Of a DNA stretch of 9,375 nucleotides, positions 1 through 6,329 are shown piece after piece. This DNA comes from Helicobacteraceae bacterium (lineage in GTDB: Bacteria; Campylobacterota; Campylobacteria; Campylobacterales; Sulfurimonadaceae). How positions within the stretch are numbered: the stretch's first letter is position 1; the number at the start of each line of letters is the position of its first letter. The stretch spans positions 1-9,375 of the forward strand of contig JAUVKK010000022.1 of the NCBI GenBank assembly GCA_030596305.1. Reading direction: 5' to 3'. The position numbers and the translations under genes are program-made. Under the pieces are notes generated by a model. It did not search any database. It was given only the letters and a program-made list of their open reading frames with translations, and was not told the DNA's origin.

Positions 1-232
1 GCCCATCATTATAAAGTTTGAAGATAGCTGTATTAAAGTGATCAACAAAGGGGAACCGTTAAAAGAGGATTTTAATGCTTATCTGAAAGCCTTTGCCCGG
101 GACCGTACCTACCACAGTATAGAGGGAATGGGACTTGGACTCTATATTGCCAATGAGATCATTGAGAAGCATGGGTATGCTCTGCAGTACGAATACATAA
201 ATGGTTCCCACTACTTTAACATCTGCCTTTAA
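1..232 (+). CDS. Sensor histidine kinase, C-terminal fragment (5' end outside window)
   Basis: The reading frame is open from base 2 to a TAA at 230-232 and gives 76 residues, so this is the 3' end of a longer gene. The fragment matches the end of a HATPase_c domain: a strand followed by NKGEPL, then the glycine-rich G2-type box GMGLGLYIANEIIEKHG, then a final strand pair ending at the stop. In this family the domain binds ATP and phosphorylates a conserved histidine of the kinase. The N box, the phospho-acceptor histidine and any sensor or membrane region lie upstream, so the signal and partner regulator cannot be told. A GTG at 38 lies in frame but is internal to the domain and is not a sensible start. 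The family call is good; the subfamily is unknown. Confidence 0.85.
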   Translation, partial: PIIIKFEDSCIKVINKGEPLKEDFNAYLKAFARDRTYHSIEGMGLGLYIANEIIEKHGYALQYEYINGSHYFNICL

Positions 233-382
233 AAAGTTCTAGCTTCAGCGCATCTAACGTACACTGATATGACTTTACTCTTTACTAAATATACATTTAG
301 TATTTTTAGTTTGAGATATCGTGCATTAGCACGCTATCGGTCAGATGTTTGATACAATCTACACTAAATCTAAAACTTTTTA
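230..382. repeat. Long imperfect inverted repeat, copy A (structured intergenic element)
   Basis: Outer arms 230-250 and 362-382 pair at 17 of 21 positions. The left arm begins within the TAA stop codon of the kinase gene. The interior holds two further hairpins: perfect 8-bp arms tactaaat and atttagta at 283-302, and a 10-position stem with one mismatch and an ATTA loop at 315-338. The outer arms resemble those of the element after lepA (6110-6219), including the right-arm core AAATCTAAAA, and the internal motif GTGCATTAGCAC (321-332) resembles GTGCAATTAGCAC there. No coding potential is seen. It may work as a terminator-like structure, a mobile palindromic repeat or a small RNA; the sequence does not decide this. 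Confidence 0.7.
283..302. other. Perfect 8-bp hairpin inside repeat A
   Basis: Arms tactaaat (283-290) and atttagta (295-302) are exact reverse complements around the four-base loop ATAC. The following tatttttag gives a short T-rich stretch on the + strand, so this hairpin could add to transcription termination behind the kinase gene. The stem is entirely A/T except one pair, so it is weak. Confidence 0.4.
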
Positions 383-523
383 CGTTCTCTTACTTTCTGG
401 TAATTAATAAAAATAATCTCATAAATCCTACTAATCTGTGGGGAAAAACTAACGATAAAAACTCTTTTCTTTTCTAAAAACCAACGTAACTTTCTGATAA
501 AAAGCACTTTTCTTCGCTTGTTT

Positions 524-536
524 ATAAACCGTTTAT
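524..536. promoter_or_regulatory. Operator-like palindrome upstream of the spondin gene pair
   Basis: ATAAAC (524-529) and GTTTAT (531-536) form a perfect 6-bp inverted repeat around a single C. It lies about 30 bases upstream of the best -10 candidate, a place where an activator or repressor dimer could bind. The region 383-604 has no gene; apart from this palindrome and the promoter signals I see only A/T-rich sequence. The regulator is unknown and a chance palindrome is possible. Confidence 0.3.
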
Positions 537-568
537 GATCCATATAAAAAGCGTATATTTGATTGATT

Positions 569-598
569 TATACTGTTCATATATAAAAAGAAAAAGGA
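569..598 (+). promoter_or_regulatory. Possible promoter and ribosome binding site of the spondin pair
   Basis: TATACT (569-574) is a fair -10 hexamer with no good -35 at the usual distance, as is common in Campylobacterota. It would start transcription near 581. AAGGA at 594-598 is a clear Shine-Dalgarno site six bases before the ATG at 605 and supports that start. The alternative A/T box around 580-585 would start transcription almost at the ribosome binding site and is less likely. Confidence 0.4.
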
Positions 599-604
599 TC
601 TAAA

Positions 605-1324
605 ATGACAAGAGAACTAAATTCGCAGTGTAATACTCCACTAAATGGAGTATTACCCAAGCTAATCGCTTCAACACTAACCTCTGTGGCTCTATTGAGC
701 TCAACACTTCTTTCTCAAGAGATAGATGTAAAGATAACAAACAATACAAACGGTATTTTCTTCACACCTCTTTTAGTCTCAGCTCATCCAGCTACAGCAG
801 CACTATTTACGAGTGGAACGGTTGCATCGGCTAATCTACAGGCAATGGCAGAAGGCGGTGACATCTCTGGTCTTTCTGCTGACTTGGTACTTGAAAATGC
901 TGACAGTGTTGAAAACCCTGCCGGCGGTCTTCTTGCTCCGGGAGCTTCAACGATGACATCCCTCTCAACAGCAGTAGAGAACACAAACCTCTCTGTTGTT
1001 GGAATGATGTTACCGACAAATGATGGTTTTGTCGCACTTAACAACTGGGAAGTGCCAACTGTAGTTGGCACATATACGATCAACATCAATGCGTATGACG
1101 CCGGAACGGAAGCCAACAGTGAGCTGATCACCGATATTCCTGCTGACCCGGGATCTAAAGCCGGTACAGGTGCGACAGGTGTAACGACTGCCATTGAGGG
1201 GTATGTTCATATTCATCGCGGAAGCATCGGTGACAGTGATGCTTCTGGTGGAGCAAGTGATCTTAATGTAAGTGCGCATCGTTGGCTAAATCCGGTCGCA
1301 ACGATTACAGTTACGGTGAAATAA
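605..1324 (+). CDS. Exported spondin-domain protein (first of a pair)
   Basis: This 239-residue protein has an N-terminal region of about 19 residues, then a hydrophobic segment (LIASTLTSVALLSSTLLS, about 20-37) that reads as a signal peptide, then one Spondin_N-type domain filling the rest. Family hallmarks are FFTPLLVSAH (52-61), MAEGGD (81-86), the PTNDGF segment (137-142), YDAGTEANSE (164-173), VHIHRG (201-206) and the closing NPVATITV (229-236). Bacterial members are exported proteins; a calcium-binding or adhesive role is suggested by the eukaryotic spondin fold, but their function in bacteria is poorly known. AAGGA at the right spacing supports the ATG at 605. A perfect 11-bp inverted repeat (630-656) lies inside codons 9-18. 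The next gene is a paralogue one base downstream. Confidence 0.85.
   Translation: MTRELNSQCNTPLNGVLPKLIASTLTSVALLSSTLLSQEIDVKITNNTNGIFFTPLLVSAHPATAALFTSGTVASANLQAMAEGGDISGLSADLVLENADSVENPAGGLLAPGASTMTSLSTAVENTNLSVVGMMLPTNDGFVALNNWEVPTVVGTYTININAYDAGTEANSELITDIPADPGSKAGTGATGVTTAIEGYVHIHRGSIGDSDASGGASDLNVSAHRWLNPVATITVTVK
630..656 (+). promoter_or_regulatory. Perfect 11-bp hairpin within the start of the spondin coding region
   Basis: Arms gtaatactcca (630-640) and tggagtattac (646-656) are exact reverse complements around a five-base loop (ctaaa). It begins 25 bases after the A of the start codon, just beyond the footprint of an initiating ribosome, and encodes residues 9-18 in the stretch before the hydrophobic part of the signal peptide. 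No T run follows, so it is not a standard terminator. It may affect translation, mRNA stability or transcription pausing, or may be an operator at DNA level. Confidence 0.6.
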
Positions 1325-1325
1325 G

Positions 1326-2012
1326 ATGTTACGAGAAATAATTTTAGGCAGTGCCATACTGGTAACGAGCCTCGGTTTCAGCGCATGTTCTGACAGTTCG
1401 TCTCATTCTATGAAAACGCCTTCTTATGAGATCAGTGTCACTAATCTAACAGCAGGACAGCCAATGTCGCCATTGGCAGTTGTACTGCACAATGAGAACT
1501 ATAAGGTCTACACCTTGGGTGAGAGTGCCAGTGTTGCACTTGAAAACCTTGCTGAAGGCGGAGACAACAGTGTGCTTATTGATACGTCAACAGGTACAAC
1601 GGATGTAGAACAGAGCTTTTCTGCTTCAGGTCTTATAGCCCCAGGTGTGACGGTGGGTGTAACGGTAGACAGCAATGCTGGACACCTCTCTTTAGCTACC
1701 ATGCTTGTCAATACTAATGACGGCTTTATAGGGTTGAATGCTTATGACCTGTCATTGCTCTCCAAGGGAGATGAAGTGACAGTTGAACTTCCGACGTATG
1801 ATGCAGGTACAGAGGTCAATAGTGAGACCTCAGGCACTGTTCCTGCACAAGGCGGTGAAGGTTTTAATGCTGACAGAGATGACAGTAATGGACTCGTCCG
1901 TATTCATGCAGGTGTTGTGACAGCTGATGATGGTCTGAGCAGTTCAGCATTAAGTTCGATTCACCGCTTTGACAATCCGACAGCCAAGGTGACTATCAAA
2001 CGAATCTACTAA
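1326..2012 (+). CDS. Spondin-domain lipoprotein (second of a pair)
   Basis: This 228-residue protein begins with a short lipoprotein signal: MLREIILGSAILVTSLGFSAC, with the predicted lipidated cysteine at residue 21 (lipobox FSAC; phenylalanine at -3 is tolerated but not typical). A Ser-rich linker follows, then a Spondin_N-type domain with NLAEGGD (74-80), LVNTNDGF (127-134), YDAGTEVNSE (158-167), VRIHAG (191-196) and DNPTAKVTI (216-224). It is a diverged paralogue of the upstream gene and shares the order and spacing of these motifs. Its ATG lies one base after the upstream TAA, and the GGTGA near 1315 can serve as ribosome binding site, so coupled translation is likely. Expected location is a membrane-anchored periplasmic or surface position. 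The domain call is firm; the role is unknown. Confidence 0.83.
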   Translation: MLREIILGSAILVTSLGFSACSDSSSHSMKTPSYEISVTNLTAGQPMSPLAVVLHNENYKVYTLGESASVALENLAEGGDNSVLIDTSTGTTDVEQSFSASGLIAPGVTVGVTVDSNAGHLSLATMLVNTNDGFIGLNAYDLSLLSKGDEVTVELPTYDAGTEVNSETSGTVPAQGGEGFNADRDDSNGLVRIHAGVVTADDGLSSSALSSIHRFDNPTAKVTIKRIY

Positions 2013-2017
2013 ATGTT

Positions 2018-2045
2018 ATCTTCTTCTGCTATTGTGGAAGAAGAT
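2018..2045. other. Hairpin just after the spondin lipoprotein gene
   Basis: Arms atcttcttc (2018-2026) and gaagaagat (2037-2045) pair perfectly around a ten-base loop, starting six bases after the stop codon. No T run follows on either strand, so it is not a textbook intrinsic terminator; it could protect the 3' end of the transcript from exonucleases. Confidence 0.45.
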
Positions 2046-2130
2046 CCTCTATTGGTAAAGATAAAAAGCTTATATCAGCAAATTGTACTCTTATTATACA
2101 AACACCATTTCTTCGTTTTCTAACGTAACT

Positions 2131-2162
2131 ACTAAGGGCACCCTCCTGATTAGTCTCTTTTT
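2131..2162 (+). terminator. Possible intrinsic terminator of the spondin operon
   Basis: ACTAA (2131-2135) pairs with TTAGT (2150-2154), and GGG at 2136-2138 can extend the stem with the CCT at 2145-2147, leaving a small bulge. The T-rich tract CTCTTTTT (2155-2162) follows directly. The stem is imperfect, so strength is uncertain. The rest of the 2013-2201 gap is A/T-rich with no gene. Confidence 0.38.
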
Positions 2163-2198
2163 GCTATTATTACAAAATTATATATATTTGAAGAAGAG
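2162..2198 (+). promoter_or_regulatory. Extended -10 promoter and ribosome binding site of mnmA
   Basis: TGCTATTAT at 2162-2170 fits an extended -10 element (TG, one base, TATTAT) behind a T-rich stretch, a form seen in Campylobacterota promoters. Transcription would begin near 2177. The purine run AAGAAGAG (2191-2198) is a modest Shine-Dalgarno site three bases before the ATG at 2202. Confidence 0.45.
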
Positions 2199-2201
2199 AT
2201 T

Positions 2202-3224
2202 ATGGCTAAGAAAAAAGTATTGATCGGGATGAGCGGCGGGGTTGATTCGACCGTTGCAACGATGCTGTTACAAGAGGACGGTTATGAGGTTGAAGGTCTC
2301 TACATGCGTCTGCACTCCAAACCGGGCTACCATGAAGTCCATCAGGCACGTGCCCAAAAAGCGGCAGATTTTTCGGGAGTAAAACTCCATGTTCTCGACC
2401 TGGAAGAGACCTTTAAAGAGAAGGTCATCAACCCCTTTATCGAGACCTACAAAGAGGGTAAAACACCAAACCCTTGTGCTTTGTGTAACCGTAGTCTGAA
2501 GTTTGGCGAGATGATGAAGTTCGCAGACAAGGTTGGTGCTGATTTCCTGGCAACCGGGCATTACATCCAACATGACGGTACCTATCTTCTCCAAGCCGAG
2601 GATGATACTAAAGATCAATCTTATTTCCTCTTTTATATTGACAAAGCTATTGTCCCCCGTCTTATCTTTCCTCTGGGCACACGCCATAAAAAAGATATTA
2701 AAGATTATGCTGCCAAGATCGAAGGCCTGGAGTCTTTTGCATCGCAGGCGGAGTCAAGTGAGATCTGTTTTGTTGAGACGACCTATACTGATGTTTTAAA
2801 AGACTATGTCCAAGTCGACCAGCCTGGTGAAGTCCTTGATGCAGAGGGTAATGTGGTCGGAGAGCATAAAGGTTATATGCACTACACCATTGGTAAACGT
2901 AAAGGTTTCACAGTAAAAGGGGCGCATGATCCACACTATGTGACCAAGATCATTCCCGAAAAGAACCAGATCGTTGTCGGCTTAAAACCGGAGCTGGAGT
3001 GTTTTGATGTTGAACTTACAAATCTCAATATGTTTGATGACCGCACCAGCTTTGATACCACTGTCAAACTGCGCTACCGTACCCATGCTGTACCATGTCA
3101 TGTAGAGATCAGCGGCGATAGTGCGACTATTAAACTGCAAGAACCGGTTCTTGGTGTCGCTTCAGGACAGGCCGCTGTCTTTTACGATGATGACAAGCTC
3201 ATTGGTGGCGGTTGGATCGTCTGA
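2202..3224 (+). CDS. mnmA: tRNA-specific 2-thiouridylase MnmA
   Basis: MnmA adenylates and thiolates uridine 34 at the wobble position of Glu, Gln and Lys tRNAs in the cytoplasm. The N-terminal ATP pyrophosphatase loop is SGGVDS (11-16), followed by ATGHY (117-121), KDQSYFL (137-143) and the tRNA-binding segment with YTIGKRKGF (228-236). The two catalytic cysteines are C95 (in NPCALCN) and C189 (in SSEICFVE). Residue 92, an aspartate in Escherichia coli MnmA, is a cysteine here, giving a CxxC + C arrangement that has been linked to iron-sulfur-dependent thiolation in this family. At 340 residues it is shorter than the 368-residue E. coli protein and close to the Campylobacter and Helicobacter versions. 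The ATG fits the family N-terminus. It has its own promoter signals and is separated from prs by 116 bases. Confidence 0.97.
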   Translation: MAKKKVLIGMSGGVDSTVATMLLQEDGYEVEGLYMRLHSKPGYHEVHQARAQKAADFSGVKLHVLDLEETFKEKVINPFIETYKEGKTPNPCALCNRSLKFGEMMKFADKVGADFLATGHYIQHDGTYLLQAEDDTKDQSYFLFYIDKAIVPRLIFPLGTRHKKDIKDYAAKIEGLESFASQAESSEICFVETTYTDVLKDYVQVDQPGEVLDAEGNVVGEHKGYMHYTIGKRKGFTVKGAHDPHYVTKIIPEKNQIVVGLKPELECFDVELTNLNMFDDRTSFDTTVKLRYRTHAVPCHVEISGDSATIKLQEPVLGVASGQAAVFYDDDKLIGGGWIV

Positions 3225-3234
3225 TTTAGGAAAG

Positions 3235-3258
3235 TAGATACTGCTAAATCTGTATCTA
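3235..3258 (+). terminator. Possible weak terminator after mnmA
   Basis: Perfect 7-bp arms TAGATAC (3235-3241) and GTATCTA (3252-3258) enclose a ten-base loop eleven bases after the mnmA stop. A T-rich stretch (TATTTTTCTTTCTTT) starts about nine bases after the stem instead of directly, so termination would be weak or partial. Confidence 0.35.
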
Positions 3259-3304
3259 AACAGTGCTATTTTTCTTTCTTTACCCACTCCTCAGACTCTC
3301 ACGA

Positions 3305-3333
3305 TATAATTGCATTAATATTTAATTACCAAG
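3305..3333 (+). promoter_or_regulatory. Promoter and ribosome binding site of prs
   Basis: TATAAT at 3305-3310 is a perfect -10 hexamer. The T-rich tract around 3267-3282 lies upstream where Campylobacterota promoters often carry periodic T runs in place of a -35 box. Transcription would start near 3317, leaving a short leader. AAGG at about 3330-3333 precedes the ATG at 3341 at a usable distance. Confidence 0.55.
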
Positions 3334-3340
3334 GTAACCC

Positions 3341-4267
3341 ATGCGCGGATATAAGATTTTTGCCGGTACTTCTTCTGTTGACTTTGCTCAAGCGATCTGT
3401 AAGACACTTGACGTTCCTGTAGCCAAGGCTGATATTAAACGTTTTTCTGATGGTGAGATCTCAGTTCAAATTGCTGAAAGTGTTCGTGGACGTGACATCT
3501 TTATCGTTCAGTCTACAGGAGCACCGTCTAACGACAACCTCATGGAACTGCTTATTATGACCGATGCACTTCGTCGTTCATCTGCAAGTTCGATTACAGC
3601 AGTTGTCCCTTACTACGGTTATGCACGCCAAGACCGTAAAGCGGCACCGCGTGTACCTATTACAGCTAGACTGGTAGCAGACATGTATGAGACTGCGGGG
3701 ATTGATCGTGTTGTCACTATTGATCTTCATGCCGGTCAGATACAGGGCTTCTTTAACATTCCGGTAGACAACCTTTATGGCTCTATCATCTTTAAAGAGT
3801 ACGTTCAGTCTAAAAACTTTAAAAACCCTATTGTCGCTTCACCGGACATCGGTGGTGTTGCACGTGCACGTTACTTTGCTAAGCAACTTGGTTTAGAGAT
3901 GGTCATCGTTGATAAACGTCGTGAAAAAGCAAATGAGTCAGAAGTGATGAATATCATCGGTGATGTTGAAGGCAAAGATGTCATCATCGTAGATGACATG
4001 GTCGACACAGCGGGAACAATGGTCAAAGCTGCAGCAGCACTTAAAGGCAAGGGTGCTACGTCAGTAATGGCGATCGCTACTCACGGTGTTTTAAGCGGTA
4101 AAGCCTACAACAACCTTGACAATGATGCTTTGGACGAACTTTGTATTTCAGACACACTGGTCACTAAACCGCATGACAGCATCACGGTACTTAGCGTTGC
4201 ACCTCTCTTTGCTGAGGTTATTCGTCGTGTTTACCACAACGAGAGTGTCAACTCACTTTTCGCATAG
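3341..4267 (+). CDS. prs: Ribose-phosphate pyrophosphokinase (PRPP synthetase)
   Basis: Prs transfers pyrophosphate from ATP to ribose 5-phosphate, making PRPP for purine, pyrimidine, histidine, tryptophan and NAD synthesis. Visible family motifs are KRFSDGEISVQI (33-44), the ATP-contacting RQDRK (96-100), the metal- and ATP-binding DLHAGQIQGFF (128-138), the catalytic loop KRREKANE (192-199) and the PRPP-binding loop DDMVDTAGTM (218-227). The length of 308 is normal for class I enzymes, which work as hexamers and are regulated by phosphate and ADP. The MRGYKIFAGT start agrees with epsilonproteobacterial Prs. The lepA start lies 45 bases downstream without a clear terminator, so the two probably share a transcript. 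Confidence 0.98.
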   Translation: MRGYKIFAGTSSVDFAQAICKTLDVPVAKADIKRFSDGEISVQIAESVRGRDIFIVQSTGAPSNDNLMELLIMTDALRRSSASSITAVVPYYGYARQDRKAAPRVPITARLVADMYETAGIDRVVTIDLHAGQIQGFFNIPVDNLYGSIIFKEYVQSKNFKNPIVASPDIGGVARARYFAKQLGLEMVIVDKRREKANESEVMNIIGDVEGKDVIIVDDMVDTAGTMVKAAAALKGKGATSVMAIATHGVLSGKAYNNLDNDALDELCISDTLVTKPHDSITVLSVAPLFAEVIRRVYHNESVNSLFA

Positions 4268-4285
4268 CGAAACCCCAAATTTTAG

Positions 4286-4297
4286 CGGCTTCGGCCG
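4286..4297 (+). other. UUCG-loop hairpin in the prs-lepA spacer
   Basis: CGGC, TTCG and GCCG form a short stem capped by a very stable UUCG tetraloop (a G-U pair can be added outside). No T run follows, so it is not an obvious terminator. It may slow exonucleases or modulate lepA expression. The lepA ribosome binding site just after it is weak (GGA at 4305-4307). Confidence 0.45.
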
Positions 4298-4312
4298 TCT
4301 CTTCGGATAAAT

Positions 4313-6109
4313 ATGAAAATAGATCACATTAGAAACTTCTCCATCATCGCCCACATCGACCATGGTAAATCGACCTTGGCAGACCGTATTATCCAAGAGT
4401 GTGGTTCGGTCAGTGACAGAGAGATGACCTCTCAGATGATGGACACGATGGACATCGAACAAGAGCGTGGTATTACGATTAAAGCACAGTCTGTTCGCCT
4501 TGACTATGTCAAAGACGGTAAACACTATAACCTTAACCTCATAGACACACCGGGCCATGTTGACTTCTCTTACGAAGTGAGCAAGTCACTTGCCTCGTCT
4601 GACGGAGCACTGCTTATTGTTGATGCTGCACAGGGTGTTGAGGCACAGACTATTGCTAATGTTTATCTGGCCTTGGATAATGACCTTGAGCTTCTTCCTG
4701 TTATTAACAAGATAGATCTTCCTTCTGCAGAACCGGAACGTGTAGCAGAAGAGATCGAGACAACGATAGGTATCGACGCTACTGATGCACTGATGATCTC
4801 TGCAAAATCTGGTCTTGGTATTCCTGAACTTTTAGAAGCGATTGTCGACCGTATTCCGGCACCAGAGGGTGATCCTGATGCACCGACTAAGGCGATCATC
4901 TATGACTCGTGGTTTGATCCGTACTTGGGCGCTTTGGCACTGGTACGTGTCTTTGACGGACAGATCACTAAAAATCAGAATGTACTGTTGATGAGTACAA
5001 AAGAGCACCACCAGGTTCTAGACCTGATGTATCCGCATCCGCTTAAACGTCAAAAGACAAAAGCGATCAAGACCGGTGAGATCGGTATTGTCGTCTTGGG
5101 ACTTAAAGAAGTCCACTCTGTCAACGTTGGTGACACTATTACGGACCTAAAAAATCCGACAGCTGAACCAGTAGGTAAATATGAACCGGCAAAACCATTT
5201 GTCTTTGCGGGTATGTACCCGATTGACACAGACAAGTTCGAAGACCTGCGTGATGCACTGGACAAACTGAAACTAAACGACTCTTCTCTCTCTTATGAGC
5301 CGGAGACATCTGTTGCCCTTGGTTTTGGTTTTCGTGTCGGTTTCTTGGGAATGCTGCATATGGAGGTCATCAAAGAGCGACTTGAACGTGAGTTCGGCCT
5401 TGATCTTATCGCAACGGCACCTTCGGTTGTCTACCATGTCCATATGAACAACGGTGAGATGATAGAGGTACAAAACCCTTCTCAACTACCGGAAGTAAAC
5501 TATATTGACCATATTGAAGAGCCGTACGTCCGTGCAACGGTCATCACACCAACCGAGTACCTTGGTAATGTGATGAACTTGCTTGTCTCTAAACGCGGTG
5601 TGCAAGAGAAGATGGACTATCTTAATGAAGAGCGAGTTCTTTTGGAATATTCGGTTCCAATGAATGAGATCGTCGTAGGCTTTTATGATACTTTGAAGTC
5701 TATCTCTAAAGGCTACGCATCATTTGACTATGATCCTATCGGTTTCCGTCAAGGTGACCTGGTCAAGCTTGATGTTAAAGTGGCAGGCGATGTTGTCGAT
5801 GCACTCTCTGTCATCGTACCTAGGACATCAGCAGACTCTCGCGGTCGTGCACTTGTTAAAAACATGAAAGAGATCGTACCACGTCAGCTCTTCGAAGTGG
5901 CGATCCAGGCCTCTTTAGGCAGTCGTATCATCGCTCGTGAGACGGTTAAGTCTATGGGTAAAAATGTTACGGCCAAATGTTACGGCGGTGATATTACCCG
6001 TAAACGTAAACTTCTTGAGAAACAGAAAGCGGGTAAAAAGCGCATGAAGTCTATCGGTAAGGTCAACCTGCCACAAGAAGCATTTATGTCTGTCCTAAAA
6101 ATGGACTAA
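4313..6109 (+). CDS. lepA: Elongation factor 4 (LepA), ribosome-associated GTPase
   Basis: LepA/EF4 is a translational GTPase related to EF-G that acts on ribosomes, with roles reported in back-translocation, initiation and small-subunit assembly. The G domain shows G1 AHIDHGKST (13-21), switch I ERGITIK (51-57), G3 DTPGH (78-82), G4 NKID (132-135) and G5 SAKSG (163-167). EF-G-like domains follow, then the LepA-specific C-terminal domain with [11 protein letters not shown] (556-566) and the closing [18 protein letters not shown] stretch. At 598 residues it is full length and matches the family start. It is probably co-transcribed with prs; the stop codon is followed directly by structured repeat B. 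Confidence 0.98.
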   Translation: MKIDHIRNFSIIAHIDHGKSTLADRIIQECGSVSDREMTSQMMDTMDIEQERGITIKAQSVRLDYVKDGKHYNLNLIDTPGHVDFSYEVSKSLASSDGALLIVDAAQGVEAQTIANVYLALDNDLELLPVINKIDLPSAEPERVAEEIETTIGIDATDALMISAKSGLGIPELLEAIVDRIPAPEGDPDAPTKAIIYDSWFDPYLGALALVRVFDGQITKNQNVLLMSTKEHHQVLDLMYPHPLKRQKTKAIKTGEIGIVVLGLKEVHSVNVGDTITDLKNPTAEPVGKYEPAKPFVFAGMYPIDTDKFEDLRDALDKLKLNDSSLSYEPETSVALGFGFRVGFLGMLHMEVIKERLEREFGLDLIATAPSVVYHVHMNNGEMIEVQNPSQLPEVNYIDHIEEPYVRATVITPTEYLGNVMNLLVSKRGVQEKMDYLNEERVLLEYSVPMNEIVVGFYDTLKSISKGYASFDYDPIGFRQGDLVKLDVKVAGDVVDALSVIVPRTSADSRGRALVKNMKEIVPRQLFEVAIQASLGSRIIARETVKSMGKNVTAKCYGGDITRKRKLLEKQKAGKKRMKSIGKVNLPQEAFMSVLKMD

Positions 6110-6219
6110 TTAAAACTTTCAGCTTCGGTGCAATTAGCACTTTAGTTCACCTCTCGACGTACCGATGTACGCCTTCGGGATCACTTCAGCACAACTTACA
6201 CCAAATCTAAAAGTTTTAA
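6110..6219. repeat. Long imperfect inverted repeat, copy B (structured intergenic element)
   Basis: Outer arms 6110-6133 and 6196-6219 pair at 20 of 24 positions and start immediately after the lepA stop codon. Inside are GTGC/GCAC arms around AATTA (6128-6140) and a 5-bp hairpin CGTAC/GTACG with a CGAT loop (6158-6171), which could form as alternatives to or branches of the long stem. The arms match copy A at 230-382 with compensatory changes (G236-C376 against C6116-G6213; A247-T365 against G6127-C6202). The G+C-richer interior differs from the A/T-rich flank. No protein is encoded. It could terminate the prs-lepA transcript, but only short T runs are present. Confidence 0.75.
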
Positions 6220-6226
6220 TCCCTTG

Positions 6227-6300
6227 TATAATACAGTTCTCTTCTTTTTATAGTAGTTTAAAAAAATTAATATTTATGTTTGTTTATGAAAATATATAAT
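6227..6300 (+). promoter_or_regulatory. Candidate -10 boxes for the comF-like gene
   Basis: Two perfect TATAAT hexamers are present, at 6227-6232 and 6295-6300, in a very A/T-rich 110-base stretch with no gene. The second would give a leader of about 20-25 bases before the GTG at 6330 and is the more likely of the two. Neither has a recognisable -35 hexamer. Confidence 0.4.
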
Positions 6301-6329
6301 ATTATCAATTAAAAGTTGAGTAAATATAA

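Noticed and set aside
230..382. Repeat A considered as the end of an insertion sequence or a MITE with target duplication
   Set aside because: No transposase remnant is present and no clear direct target duplication flanks either copy; a non-autonomous mobile origin is possible but unproven.
484..492. AACGTAACT shared with 2122-2130, both in upstream regions
   Set aside because: A single 9-base word with little flanking similarity and different distances to the genes; too weak to call a shared site.
784..1194. 136-codon minus-strand frame opposite the first spondin gene
   Set aside because: It is an antisense shadow; the + strand frame has a signal peptide, family motifs and a ribosome binding site, while the minus frame has none.
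2268..2687. 139-codon minus-strand frame opposite mnmA
   Set aside because: It overlaps the conserved MnmA catalytic region and shows no family motif or ribosome binding site.
6134..6143. TTAGCACT inside repeat B resembles the left half of a CIRCE element (HrcA operator)
   Set aside because: The required right half GAGTGCTAA is missing at the nine-base spacing, and the site follows lepA instead of preceding a chaperone gene.
6110..6219. Repeat B considered as a tRNA or tRNA-like gene because of its several stems
   Set aside because: No acceptor stem with CCA, no GTTCRA-type T loop in place and no cloverleaf with a usable anticodon arm could be drawn.
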